This document shows, piece after piece, positions 13,401 to 25,800 of a DNA stretch of 64,000 nt (positions are counted from its first letter, which is position 1; each line of letters opens with the position of its first letter). The DNA comes from Chanos chanos. Lineage: Eukaryota; Chordata; Actinopteri; Gonorynchiformes; Chanidae. Under the pieces are notes generated by a model. That model saw nothing but the letters and a program-made list of their open reading frames with translations, did not search any database and was not told where the DNA came from. The stretch covers positions 51,110,636-51,174,635 of the forward strand of contig NC_044496.1 in NCBI RefSeq assembly GCF_902362185.1, written 5' to 3'. Both the position numbers and the translations under genes were made by a program.

Positions 13401-15331
13401 CGAATGTAGTAGGCAAAAAGTGGGAGAAGCATATAACCAGTAGCATAGGACATGCACACACCAATAATGGCAAAGGTGATTCGTGATGACTTGCTGAGAA
13501 TTTCACAGCCTGAAAACAACAACAACAACATTCATGATTAATTTTCAGTTTTGGCAAAAAAGTTATAGAAAAGAAACATAGCTGTGAATGTTTCTTCAAG
13601 GAAATTTTGAGCTTCCCAAATGAGTCATATTTCAAAGAGCATGAAAACATCATTAAGTGACTTTCAAATCAGTTCCATACCAACCAATAAAAAAACTTTT
13701 TTAATGGTAATTTCATGGTAGTTGATTAGACCTGCCCACTTAGAGCAGCAGTAAAAATGTATGAACCTAGATAGTTGACTCACCCAGGATGAAGGCACTA
13801 CAATAGTTAGAAATATCTGCCATTCCAACAATAAAATACAGCACACAGAACATTTCCCAGCTGTTGGAAGCAGCCTGAACCAGACTAAAAATGGTCCGGA
13901 CTGCCATTGCGGTAAAGAAAATGACCTTTCTCCCATACCTGTGTGAGAGAAACATGTGATGAATTCTCTGGCCGATAAGAGTTTTAGGGAGATACACCAA
14001 AAGGAGAGGAGTAGAGGAAACACAGTACTTGCCTGTCAGAAATGACTCCAGATATGAAAGATCCAATCAGTACTCCAAAAAAGAACACTGTTACAGTAAA
14101 AGGTGCTTTCCAAGCATCATCACACACCAGATTCCACTGAAAGTACATGAAGACAGAAAAATAGGTAACTCGTTACCTGCAGTGGTAAATCAATATTTCT
14201 AAGAAGTATTGGTGGGAAAGTGCATACTTGATGTTTATACAAGAGAGCTGTCGCTAAGCTATTGAAACAATTTCTTACAATTGCTGTGTATTTCTCACAG
14301 AACTGGAGAAACATAATTTAGATTTTGTGAACACACCTCTGAATGGTTGAGACAGAGTATTGCTGAGAACCTGCCCTGAATTTGAAGAACTGGTCAAAAA
14401 CTGAAGCACTACTCATGACACATGGCATATTCCTTTACTTTAGATGCATATGGGGCACAAGGGTGAGGTATCTACTATCCGTATATGTACATATACAGCA
14501 TGATTTGTGACACTGTGCTATCATCTGGATGTTTCTTGGCATCTGCAAGTGTTACTCTTTAGTCAGCCTCTGGTAAAGCTGTAACTTCATAACTGGAAGG
14601 GAAATTTGGAGCAATATATTTTTGGGGAAAATATACAACTCCAGGTGTGGTTATTCTGTACAACGTTAGATAGAAATGTGACATACTTGGCATCTCATAC
14701 TATTTACTGATCTTCAAAAGTGAAATGGCAACATCCATAAAACTGGAACAAGTGAAGAAACTTATCGAACTATTGTAACCATTGTGCATAACTCAAGGAG
14801 TTACACAAAGTAAATAACAAAATAATCTACTGAGAATGTCTTAAAAAGAGGATCCTCCAGTAACCATAAAGGTTCACTTTAGTTCTACCTTATCTGGGGA
14901 CACATTAAAAGAGAAAGTGCCAAAAGTAAGCTTCAGAAGAGAAGAAGCACACAACTTGATGTGGCCATCACCTCTGTAACAATTGTAGATATATATCTCT
15001 CCTTGCTGAAGTCCCATCCATCCAGGCAGCTCTCCGTCTCATTCCCAAATCTTCCATTAGAGACATTAACTTCCTTGTACCGATGACACCTACTCAAGAT
15101 GATTTTTCCTCTCACCTCCTCAGGAGGAATGGACAGATTGAGGTTCAGACTACCATAGCTGGAATTCAGATGGGGTATCTTACAGTGGTGAGGTGGGATA
15201 TCAGCAACAAAGACCGTAGCCATGCCCACATAGGCGCTGGGAACACTGCTGAGGCTCAGTAGGATGAAAATCGGCAGTTGAAACAGTCCCCATTCACCTA
15301 GGAACGCTGTTGAGTCCTCGTAGTCCCCCAT
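10410..15331 (-). CDS. OCTN-type organic cation/carnitine transporter, array copy 2
   Basis: This is the second tandem SLC22 OCTN-like transporter. Its exons are 14972-15331, 14033-14136, 13784-13938, 13338-13509, 12947-13088, 12453-12550, 12006-12220, 11133-11315, 10594-10729 and 10410-10500. Every exon has the same length as in copy 1, and the whole reads as 551 codons without an internal stop. It starts [15 protein letters not shown], with R2 changed to G, and has no upstream in-frame ATG. It shares GMADISNY in exon 3 with copy 1, but TTRRF and LLLCGALL in exon 7 with copy 3. Its tail ends in VETLN rather than VETQN. The intron between exons 6 and 5 lacks about 600 bases that copy 1 has, which leaves it much shorter. 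Intron 2 uses the same GC-AG splice pair. Spacing and orientation are the same as for the other copies. Its function is inferred from family only. Confidence 0.89.
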
Positions 15332-17219
15332 ACTATAATTTAAATAAACTGAAATTAGTTAAAATATCAAAATTTAAAAAGAAAAGAAAGGAAAACTCCT
15401 TGGAAGTGACCAAAAACATCTGTTATGCCCCAGTCTAGGGTTAGGGCATAACGATTAATAAGAAAAATAATAATAATAATAATAAAGTGGGAGTCCCGTC
15501 TGCCGACTGCAGCACTGACAGGAATGGCAGTTTTGACTAACAAAAGAAAGTTTATTTGAAAATGCAACAATACAAAAGAAAAGGGAGGCAAGATGTAGCT
15601 TCGGGAGGGGGCAAGGCCAAAATAACACACAAAACAGCAGCTAACCGAGACCCCACCAAAATACATTACCTGGTCATAAAATAAATTTAAAGTAAAGCCA
15701 CAGAACTACCCCTCCACAGAACTCCCTTTCTACCAAACAAACAAACAAACAAACAAACAAACAAACAAACAAACAAAAAAAACCCAGAATCAAACAAAGA
15801 GAAGAAAACAGCTGGCACCCACCTTCTTACATCCTCCAAAAACTAAGGCAACAACAACAAAAAAATAAAGCCTAGATCTTCCAGCACTAGAGGCTACTCT
15901 GTTTACAGGGTTACAGCCTACAAGAAGGACAACAGCAAAGCAAAGATAGCGACAACAAAAATAACCCACTACATTTATTACAACAAAGAATTCAACGGTT
16001 TGGTGTGCACCTGTAGTCGGGAGAAGGAGTCCTCTTCCAGGACCGCTGGCCGTGTTTAAATAACCCCGATGTCTGCTCCTCTATCCAGGCGAATTTGATT
16101 GTGTTCACAAGACAAATGTCATCTGAGTGAGGTTGGTGGACTGTTGCAGTCTGAGGAATGTATGCTGTTCCACTCTTACCCTAATGATTGTATAAGTGCC
16201 CAAAACTGTGAGTGTGTCTATAGCAGCAGCAGTGTAATGAATTATTCATTGGGTTTAAAGACAACAAAAGATAACTGAAGCCTACGTAGAACCTCTTCTA
16301 CGTTTGTTTAGCTTAGTATCACCTGTGAAAGGTTTGAATGGTAAGTGTACTGCTGTGGCTACATTTTCTTTAATGTTATTATGTATACTTATGTTATAAA
16401 AAAAACCCCATTGAGCTATATGTTGAACAGGGTGAAAAAAAAGAGGTGGCTCCCAGGATGTCCACCACTGCAGATCATTTTGTTGCTAGGAGAGAGTTCC
16501 ACACTGGGTTGTGATCAGGGGCTTGATACTTCACCTGTCTCCCTCCTTTCCTGTGTTTACTGATTGTTAAAAGGAATATAATTTTTTTGTGTCACTCGAA
16601 TAGCAGTTTAACAATCTTTGACCTTTGTGGGACAGTAAGAGACAGAAAGAATATTTAGGTCTAGTTTGGTAGGTAAAAACTCACCTTTCCTAGTTCCTCA
16701 CTCTCAGTTACCCAGTGGCTGTGTTGACGAGGGTTCACATTCAATGTAGCGCAAGCTTTCACTTTTGAAGTATTATTAATTCATCAGTGGAGAAAGCATA
16801 TCAGTGAATAAGAAGCAATAGCCTAGTGCATACGTGCAACAAGAAAAGGCTTTTTTTACTGTGTAAAGACAAAGCAATCTTATTTGATCGATAAGTTAAT
16901 AGGTGGTAGACCCAGAGTACAGATGAGCTTATTAGAAGTAGTATACAGTATTTTTATAAATATACAGTATTTTGCTGTAAATGACATAACATTATGGTGA
17001 GGCTACAGAGTTCTGAGGAGATCTGACAGTTCACCAGTAATAAAAACATTATTGTGCTGGCTATGCAAAACAGGTGTCAGTATGTTGTGTCTCTTAGACC
17101 TTTTTCTTCTTAAGGCTTGTGCTCAAAGATGCCACATACTGGGAACATAATGAACTATTGTTTAATAGGCCAGTCCCTCAGACTTTTAACCACTAAGCAT
17201 GTTATACACTACTGAAACA

Positions 17220-17395
17220 CACACACACATACACACACTGTCTGGGGGCAGTTTTTCACTGTGCTACAACTGGGGGCTGATACTTGCCATGCCCATTTCA
17301 TGTCTGACCTGTTTTCTGTGAAGAATGTCTGTCTTGGAAGTTGCTTTGGATAAAAGTGTCTGCTCAATGAATAAATGTAAATGTAACGCCTGTAC
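17220..17395 (+). mobile_element. SINE-like element with a typical fish 3' tail
   Basis: The end GCTTTGGATAAAAGTGTCTG, followed by AATGAATAAATGTAAATGTAA in the next bases, is a tail seen on many fish short interspersed elements. Only the 3' part is recognisable; I cannot find a tRNA-like head. Unit 1 keeps just a remnant near 7735-7765 because most of the element has been deleted there. Confidence 0.5.
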
Positions 17396-17897
17396 AAGTC
17401 TGTGCCATCCAGACAATGTGGGACCAAGCAATTCAAATGCAAAATCACATTCATTTATCATTTAAAGCTACTACTTCGCACAACACTTCTTTTGGTTTGT
17501 GTGAAAGACAAGGTGTTGATAACACATATTGAAACTATATGTACTACTTAAAACTGCTTTACATCTGGTAAACAGAGTCCATGGTTGAATTCCTGTATTG
17601 AGATTCATGGAAATGTAGGAACTCTGAACCACAAATAAGTGAGGTAAAATGAGGTAATGGTAGAATGGGGAGCAGATGCTATGTATTTTTTAAAATTAAT
17701 TTAAGAAGTTGCCCAAAGATAACCATCATATGAAATACTAACAGAGCTGAGTGAGTCATTTTGAAAAAAAAAAATTTCATCTGAATGACTACTGTTTGTC
17801 GAGATATTGCCCTCAAGCTTCAAGACAAGAAGGAATCCAACATAAGTATAATGATTGTGGGTTGGCCCCATCCCTAGACAAGGTGGACAGTCACAAA

Positions 17898-18885
17898 AGG
17901 CGCTTTTGGACAAAACAGTTCTAGGGTCTCATTTGATAGGAACTACTCCCTGGGGAGCTTCCCCTAGAACTACATACGTTCTAGGGCTTTTTTTCTGTTT
18001 GCATTCGCACCGCCAGTAGGAACGCTGAAGTGACGTAAGCCAGCCGACGGTATAGCAGCTAAGAGCTGTTGTTTACGACTAACCAGGATAGCTGCACATT
18101 TTTAAGTACACATTTAATGTCTTTTAAGACCTTTTAAATACCTCCAAAAGGAAAAAAATACCATTACTGCGGCAAAAGAAATCGACAAACTAGACTACAG
18201 TATATACAATTAATGAGTTTTATTGAATTTGAATGACAGAAATATTGAGTGCACATTAGATAACATATAACTGCCTTCTCATTAACGAAAATAAAACTGT
18301 ATGGCGATAGACCCAGTCCAGTGGAAAAAAAATGTCCCCCTGCATTTCTGCATTTACCGCAGTAGCAGTGAATGACTCGATGGGCATAGTACTTTTCGGG
18401 TGCTAGCACAGTGCTAGTGCCTAACGCTTGCTCGCAGAATCGTGTTTTTGTTGTTGTTTTTTTTCCTTTTTCCCCACCACAGCCCTTAAATCGTTAGCTG
18501 GATAAACACATTCTTATTTTAGATAAAAATGCGGATCCAGACATTTTAAGACATTTTTAGACATGAATATCAAAAACTAAATGTAATACATTCTAAGACT
18601 TCATATTTTGCACGGATCTTTAAAAATGGCGGTTGCAATCATTGTATACCTGCGTCTGGACCAATGGCTGTACACCTGCGTCACAAGGTTCCTATTGCGC
18701 TGCGAAAGTACCTACCCTGAAGTAGGAGCTAAAAAAGCCCCTCAAAACAGCGTTCTAAGAACTATGATCGTTCTAAGAACTATGATCGTTCTAAGTTCCT
18801 GCGGTGCGAACACGCGAAAAAGGGGGGGTACTTTCTCCAGCAGTTCTAAGAACTCTGGAAAAGTTCCTCCGGTGCAAAAGTGCCT
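17898..18885. mobile_element. Non-autonomous DNA transposon, 988 bases, inserted only in unit 2
   Basis: The ends are inverted repeats: AGGCGCTTTTG on the left and CAAAAGTGCCT on the right, ten of eleven bases complementary. AAA flanks both ends (17895-17897 and 18886-18888). Unit 1 has the unfilled site, CACAAAGCTCC, near 8238, so the insertion and its 3-base target duplication are read directly. Inside are further copies of the GTTCTAG/CTAGAAC and GTTCTAAGAAC motifs near both ends, and an 18-base tandem repeat near 18755-18795. There is no transposase frame. A 3-base duplication fits PIF/Harbinger-type elements best, although those usually target TWA; the family is not certain. Confidence 0.8.
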
Positions 18886-19104
18886 AAAGCTCCACCTCAC
18901 CTACTGCTATGTTGTCTGTGGATTCTTTGTAGTGAGAAGAAAGTTCAGAAGTTCTCAATCCAAACACGAATTCTGAAAGCTTTTGACCTACTTTGCTAAC
19001 CTCTACAGAATGCGAAACTATACACACACACACAAAATGTTAATTAACTAGAATCAGTAACAGATACTTTGGTACATTATGGTCAGACTTTACTGACGTA
19101 GCAC

Positions 19105-20500
19105 CTTTGCTCACAGAATCATATGCAGTGCTTTCCCTAGATGTTGAAAAAGCCTTCGACCGAGTCAAATGGAGCGATCTCTGGTCAGGTCTTACGCAGT
19201 TTGGATCTGGTAATCATTTTATACATATAGTACATGTGTTATATGATGAATGTGCAGAAACGGTGTCAACAGCAGAGTGCCTGTCTGCCCCCTTCAAACT
19301 GAAAAGGGGCACCTCAAGGCTGCTTCTAGAAGCATTCGCTTACTACTTGTTTTCTCTCTTGAGCCTTTAGCCCAGGCTACTTGACAAGGCAATCTTCTCT
19401 CCCCAGTTTCCACTGGTGACTCTAAACACCATATTTCTTTATATACAGACAATATATTGCAGTATTTGTCTAACACGTCATTCTCTCTCCCTAGATCTGT
19501 GCAGTTCTTCAGTGATTTTAGCAAACTAAGTAGCTATAAAGTTAACTGGTCTAAATCCATTCTGAGGCCACTCAGTGCAGCTGGGAGTAAAGACTCTACC
19601 CCACAGTCAATTCTAGTGGATTCTAAATTCACATAATTGATATTAATGAAACAGAAGTACATTTTAACTTTTGATAATATTAATATGCATTTAACAATAC
19701 AAGATAGAATTGCAACTATTAAAAGTGCACTTCCCAGGTTAAACGTCCTGTATTTTGCCTCTGTCACCTCCCAAAACCTTTTATTTCAATGAATTAAAAT
19801 CTGAACTTTAATTAATGCTAAATGGCTGAGATAAAAAAAGAAGTTCAGTATTACCATGATCTAAAGAAGAAGGAGGGCTGTCTCTCCCTAGCGTTCCATT
19901 GTATTTTTGGGCATTTCAAGTTAAAACTGAGAACTTGGATGGATTACAATTCAAAAGGGTTCCGGTGAAGTCTGGAAATTCAATCTGTGTACCCCAAACA
20001 TTTGCAAGACATTTTGTTTTGTGGAGCCCAGACTAAAATAAGACATAATCTCGATGTTCTCAGCCGAGAGGCAGAGAAGTGTACGGACAGACCCCCAGAT
20101 ATCCTGGGCTGTGTTCCTAGTGGAAGCACCACAACCTTATAACTGGTCACAAACCATTTACATGTAAATTATGGTCTGAATCCAGCCCATCAGCTGAAAC
20201 ATTTAAACTGATGGAGACAGAACACATACAACCCCACATTTACTACACAAAATTAGAAGGATTCCTTGCCCAACCTGGATACTTAGTAACTTTGGTGCAG
20301 TAGGCATATACATCCATATGCTCTGGGGATGCACATTGATGCACATCTCAGCATTCTGGAACAATATATCAATATGTCTTTATATCTGAAATCAGCGTTA
20401 AGAAACCATATTCTCTACCTGCTAAATGATGACTACCCTCTTCATCTTACCTTGAATCCAAGACAGATCTAATATACTCCTCTGTGTCTGCTTAAAAGAA
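19105..20500 (+). mobile_element. L1-like LINE fragment, unit 2 (longer copy)
   Basis: This is the sister of the fragment in unit 1, with the same LSLDVEKAFDRVKW core and a better preserved LYDECAETVS segment. It runs several hundred bases further, through degraded sequence that still reads like the region downstream of the reverse transcriptase domain. Unit 1 has lost about 590 bases of this part (join near 9150). The coding capacity is broken in several places. Confidence 0.7.
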
Positions 20501-21240
20501 AAAATAGTTTTGAGCCACCTTAATCTATGAAATCCAGCTGACCTCCTGATGTCTGAAATATTGTATTGTTGTTACAGTCCGTGGGAAGAATTAACAAAGC
20601 AAAACACAATACCATAAATACCTGGTAAAAAAAAAACCTGGTTTAGAAAACAACAAAATTTAAAAATAAGAAGTAAGGATCTTCTAGAACAGCATTAGTC
20701 CTCTCAAATAAGGTGCCATTTTACCTGGTGTGCAATTTAACCACATTTAACCATTGTCCTTAAAATTTAATACCAATGAAATTCGTGTTTTCTATACATA
20801 TTCATTGTATAAGGAAGCAAAATGAATGAATGAAATATCACAAGATTTGTTTTGCAGCTTAGGTCATGTTGATGTTAAATTATATACATGTGTTAAGGAG
20901 GTAGACAAAAAAAAATATCTTTAGTTCAGTTGGCAGTTTTCCATTGGACAGTTTCTAAAGGGGTAGTGGATTTTCTCTTTAGAAAACAGTTTTTTCTTTT
21001 TTGGCAGCACACACATTATTCTAGTTCATTGCCTACTACCAATGTCACATAAAATGAACAATAAAGAGCATGAAAATATATTCAGTTTGAAAAACTTTGC
21101 TATATAACACTCGATAAATGGCTATAACTCTCATTGCTAACTTTTTTAACAGGAAAAAAAAGAACAAAAATCAAATTCATAGGTTATTTGATCCCTTTAG
21201 GACATTAAAAAACAGAGGATGGTTTGATGGGTTACATTTA

Positions 21241-22203
21241 GGGTGACCATGTGTCTTGCTTTGCGTAGTACTGCACAGCATTTTGACCCTTTGTCCTGCA
21301 TCCCGCATACTGAGATATTGTCCCGCGCTTTCGTTGGCCATTGCGGCATAGTTTCTACTCTATTTAATAGCGCTACGTCAAAAGCAGCAACCTGTCTCAT
21401 ACAAATGCAACATAGTTAAGCTTTTCTAAAAGCCTGGCTGTCATCCAATGGCTGAGAGGAGAGCAGTGAAGGCAGTCATCAAGAGGCTGTGACGGCTGTC
21501 AATCGAACTGTGCAGTTGTGGGGCCGGTGAACTCCTCTGCTACATCGCAAAAACCAAACTTACACAAACGTTGCTGATATGAAGGTAAAAGCTACCAGGC
21601 GACATCATGGCCACAAAGAAAAGAAAATGTTCTTTTTTTCCCCCTCTGACCGTGCTGTTCGTCCAATAGATACATTGGTTTGATATAAAGATTTTCATCG
21701 AAATTGTTTTATCTTATATAATATTTTATTTTGTGCCTTATTTATGCTGTAGTTGGATTTGGTCAGCAGTACAACTTGAAAGACTTGAGCTGCATGATGC
21801 CTGCTGCTTTGCTTAAGGACAGTTGCCTTTGATGGGCCTGTAATGGCCAATGCATGTTGGATGTCTATGAATAAAGACATGTTATGTTGCAAAATTAGCA
21901 TGCCTTTGGGATGACAAACAGCACTGTGCTCATCGTATCCTTCATATAGCAAAAGCTGCAGACTGCATCTTTTATAGCCTAACCGGTGTGCTGTGGAATC
22001 GGCTAGAGGACAAAGTATAGGCGTTTACGAGACGAAAGGCAGAAAATAAATGTTTCTTATTCAGTTAGATGGACATTATATCAAAGTTTTAGGTTACCTC
22101 TTAGCGGTGGTAACATGTCCCACATTGTCCCACACAAACTTGTCTACTGACGAACTTGAATAGTAGTCCCACATTTGGTCTGTTTCCAGCCGGTCAACCT
22201 TGT
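21241..22203. mobile_element. hAT-like non-autonomous element in the 3' flank of copy 3
   Basis: Units 1 and 2 read straight through GGGTTACATTTAGTGACTC, whereas unit 3 is interrupted after TACATTTA (21233-21240) and resumes with the same eight bases at 22204-22211. The left end starts GGGTGACCATGTGTC. The right end contains GGTCAACCTT, a worn inverted partner. The interior has several GTCCCAC/GTCCCGC words typical of this vertebrate repeat type. An 8-base target duplication (10 matching bases) fits hAT. No transposase is encoded. Confidence 0.72.
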
Positions 22204-22373
22204 TACATTTAGTGACTCAATCCCTGTTAATCCCTTAGAGCCACAGCACTAATAGGTCTCAGCATGAAGTGGAAAGCTGCAGGTATTTGGTAAAACTGAT
22301 CTGGGAAAAGCAAACTGGTCAGCAAATCAGATCATGCTGGCCTCAGTGTTGCTTTGAATAACAAATGAACAAG

Positions 22374-22849
22374 TTAATTTTGTGTCTCAACGTCTTCACT
22401 CTCAACTGGTGAGCATCCAGTCGGACTACAATCAACGGCTTCTTCCTTTTGGTTCCTGCAAATCCTATGAGGAAAAAATGAAATGCATGTATGTGAGAGC
22501 ATATCTGTGACTCTGAGATAAAATATTAGAAATATACCATTGGATTTACTGCCTTACAATTTCAGTGGTTTGACTTGGCTGATCAATTCAGGCAGCTCTT
22601 CGTCTTTTGTTTCTGGCAGCAACAAGCTCAGAATTCCAGTAATAATAGTGATACCACCCATAAGGATATAGGGCAGTATCTTATTGTATGTTCCTTCAAA
22701 TCGTTAAAAAAAAAAAAAGAAAAGAAAAAGAAAATCACATTAAATTTACAAATTTGTTCACAAAATGAGAAAAAGAGGTAAGTTGCATTAGTGCTTCAGA
22801 TCAATGAAAGCAAATGAAAAAATGTCAGTTACATCATGAAAAAACACGA

Positions 22850-22882
<33 letters not shown>

Positions 22883-25800
22883 CTTATTTATATACCAACA
22901 ACAGCTGCCCTGGAGGGCTCAGTTTAACACTCGGCAGTTTAGATGACAGGCCAAACATTCCACAAAATGGAATACTGAGAGTAAACCATGAGCTAGCTGT
23001 TAGGCATGATGGATTTGTCTTGTGTTGTGTGTCTACACTGCTTTTTATACCCCAATAGTTTCCCTTGATTTGTTTGCTGCTTAGTGAAAATAGTGCCCAT
23101 GGTCAAATAACTGATCCAGTGGATGTTCATGTGTTCAGCGGGTGCTTACCAATGTAGGCTATGTATGGAGAACAAAGGCTGCCAATGCGTGAAGCCATGG
23201 AGGTGGCTCCCAGGCCCATGTTCCTGACCACAGTGGGAAAAAGCTCAGTGGCATAAAGATACACAAATGCAAAGGCCCCTGTCACCCCTGATTTTCCTGT
23301 CATTATCAGAGTGAGAATCAGCACATTGAGCTCTGTGGGAAAGAAAATAAGAGGGCTGTTAAAGACATAGACACGTGTAGAACATTAATCAACAGCAGCC
23401 AGAACAAGTCCAACCTCAAGTAGACTTCATTGTCTTGTGAGGGAAGATTTTTTTTGTGGTTGTTGGTATTGTTTCTATGTCCACCTGTGCCATTTGTCCC
23501 CCCTGGCCCTGGCTTTGTTCTCTCATGCACTTTTCTATGGGCCTGCCATACCAGTTTCACCTGTATCTCCCCAAAATCCTCAGAGTCATCTCGTCTGACT
23601 GTGAGCCTACTAAACGATGCTTCTACTCCTATAGACATCCCAAGTCAGAGTGGGAATTCATTTCTTTCCCCTGTTATTTATATTGTTGTATGCATTTGTG
23701 TGACACATGAAATAAAATGGAGTCGGTTTTAGCTGTAGTGTGAATGTAGCCTATTCCATCCATAGCACCTGTGTGTCAGATGGTCACTTTTGCAAGTGAT
23801 ACAGAGTCCTGTTTTTTTAATACCCCATTTAGCATTATTTCAACTAAGGTACAACTGAAGTCACATTATCCTATGAGAATTCAGCATAGCTTATGAATTA
23901 TTAGTATTTTTCTTTGGACTGTGTAGCTGTTCCGCTAGAGACAAAGAACACACAGTGTCTGTAGGGGAGGATATGTATAACTAATAAAAAGAGCATATAA
24001 ATACATTCAGTTTGAGAAATACCTTCAGGAATAAATCTGATGAGGAGCAGCAGTGCCCCGCACAACAGAAGACTAAAGGACAATGTGAATCGGCGAGTCG
24101 TGTAGCGAACAAAGAACCACGTTAAGCTGTAGCCCACAACCTCTGACGCTGCAGCTATGAGACAGTTAAGGTAGGGATCACCATCCATGTTTGGAGTGTT
24201 GAGAGAGAGTCCGTAATAAGTCATGGAGATGACTATCCTGTTCAAGATAAAAGGGGGAGTGATCATGAGGTCTGTGCAAGGCAGTGAAGTCTAAATTTCA
24301 CATTGTGGAGTTGTGTATTTCCTGAAGAACATCAGTGATAAGTGTAGGCTTCATGCCACAAAGCATATAATCCAGATATAAAACAAAACCGTGGATCCTG
24401 TGTAACTAAAATCAGGATAATAATAAAGGTTGCACCAAAACAAAATGACAATTCATTGTGACAATTTACCAAATGATGATGTTCAGGATGGTAATGTTTC
24501 TTATATTGGTTGTTTTGAGAAGATCGGTCCAAGAGTAGTGTACTTTCCTTGCCTGATCATTTTTTTCCTGGGAAAAGAAAAATAAAATTACAGTAACTGT
24601 AATGACATAACTTACACGTGTCCCAGTTCTCGGAGACCTGTGGCGTGGCAGTTGGAGGAGAGACTTTTTACTTTGTGATATGTGGGTTAATTAATGTTTC
24701 TCTAATAAGAGACAAAAATTGCAAAGACTCTCCCCTCCTAATATCCACCTTTTCTGTCAGGCTACAGACCCAGTCAAATTACTCCAGGGAGTAATTTTAC
24801 TCCAGGGAGTAATTTACATCTGTCAAAAATCCCCCATCCTCATGCATAACAAAGATCATGTAAGACGAGTGATCACAGAAATTAAATCACACATCATTAT
24901 AAAATTATTTCACACATTCACCTAGAACATGGCCTGTAACCATTAATGTGGGGGACAAGCAGTTACATAACGTTTTTTGAAGTTGTAAATTAATTCATAG
25001 CACAACAGTAACAGTATTTGGTATCTTCTAAAAGCAAAGAATGATATGGAAACAATGAGGCTCAGGTTATTAGTTGATTTCACAGTTAGAGAAAGCTACT
25101 TTGAACCTCACTTAGGCAGCCTCTCTTGGTTAAATGTGCCTATGTGGAAGTAATAGTTCATATATGTAGATGTTACATTCAGGTACACTGAAGGTAGCAA
25201 GAATATTGTCACTGTTCATCATGAGTTTATTGGTCCTCCTGCATGTATTCTAGAAGTTGTTCTGTGTGTGTGTGTGTGTGTGGGTGTGTGTTTGTGTGTG
25301 TGTAGCGAATGTGCCTTAGTTCCCTCTAAAGGACAATTTATTCAACAGTTCATTCTGTACTGTTTGAATTTGAGTGTTGTAATAAACAGTGACATTCAAG
25401 TTTCTGTTCTTGAGTACTTGACAAATAATTTCCTAGTTTACTGAATGTGGTGATCCAGGAACATACTCGTTTATGAGAATTAAATTAGAAGAGAATTAGT
25501 GTTCTAGCTACATTGATGCTATTATTTAATACATGTTTAGGCAGATGAAGAGTTTTGAATCATTTCTAGGTTCAGTGTTCATAAGAGATTTTCAGAATAA
25601 CTGTAACTTAACTGAGTTCAGATTTTCAAATAAGGTTATGGTTATAGCAGTATGATATAACCATTCAGCCTAATCTATACTTTTGGCATGACAGACCTTA
25701 TCAAAAGCCTGAACCTACTGCCAGATTTATTGATTAAACCTGAGGTGGATTGTCAATATTATAATTCAACACATTGAAACATAATTACCAGTAACTGGTC

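Larger units (their letters stand above)
9857..20881. repeat. Tandem repeat unit 2 of the transporter array
   Basis: The unit holds gene copy 2 and the longest spacer. It matches unit 1 almost end to end, including spacer, LINE piece and microsatellites. It differs by the DNA transposon at 17898-18885, a longer LINE piece, about 190 extra bases near 15455-15650 and a deletion in the intron between exons 5 and 6. Its last bases lead into unit 3 with the same join that links units 1 and 2. Confidence 0.85.
15332..22373. other. Spacer between transporter copies 2 and 3
   Basis: No host gene is seen. The spacer holds the hairpin near 15424, an AAAC run near 15735-15775, a SINE tail, a 988-base DNA transposon, a CA microsatellite, the longer L1-like fragment and, beyond the unit join at 20882, the 3' flank of copy 3 with a hAT-like insertion. 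The extra stretch at 15455-15650 has no counterpart in unit 1 and no recognisable coding content. Confidence 0.6.

Noticed and set aside
15455-15650. Stretch present only in unit 2 as a possible retroelement end
   Set aside because: I could not find matching ends, a target duplication or coding content, so it is reported only as an unexplained length difference.
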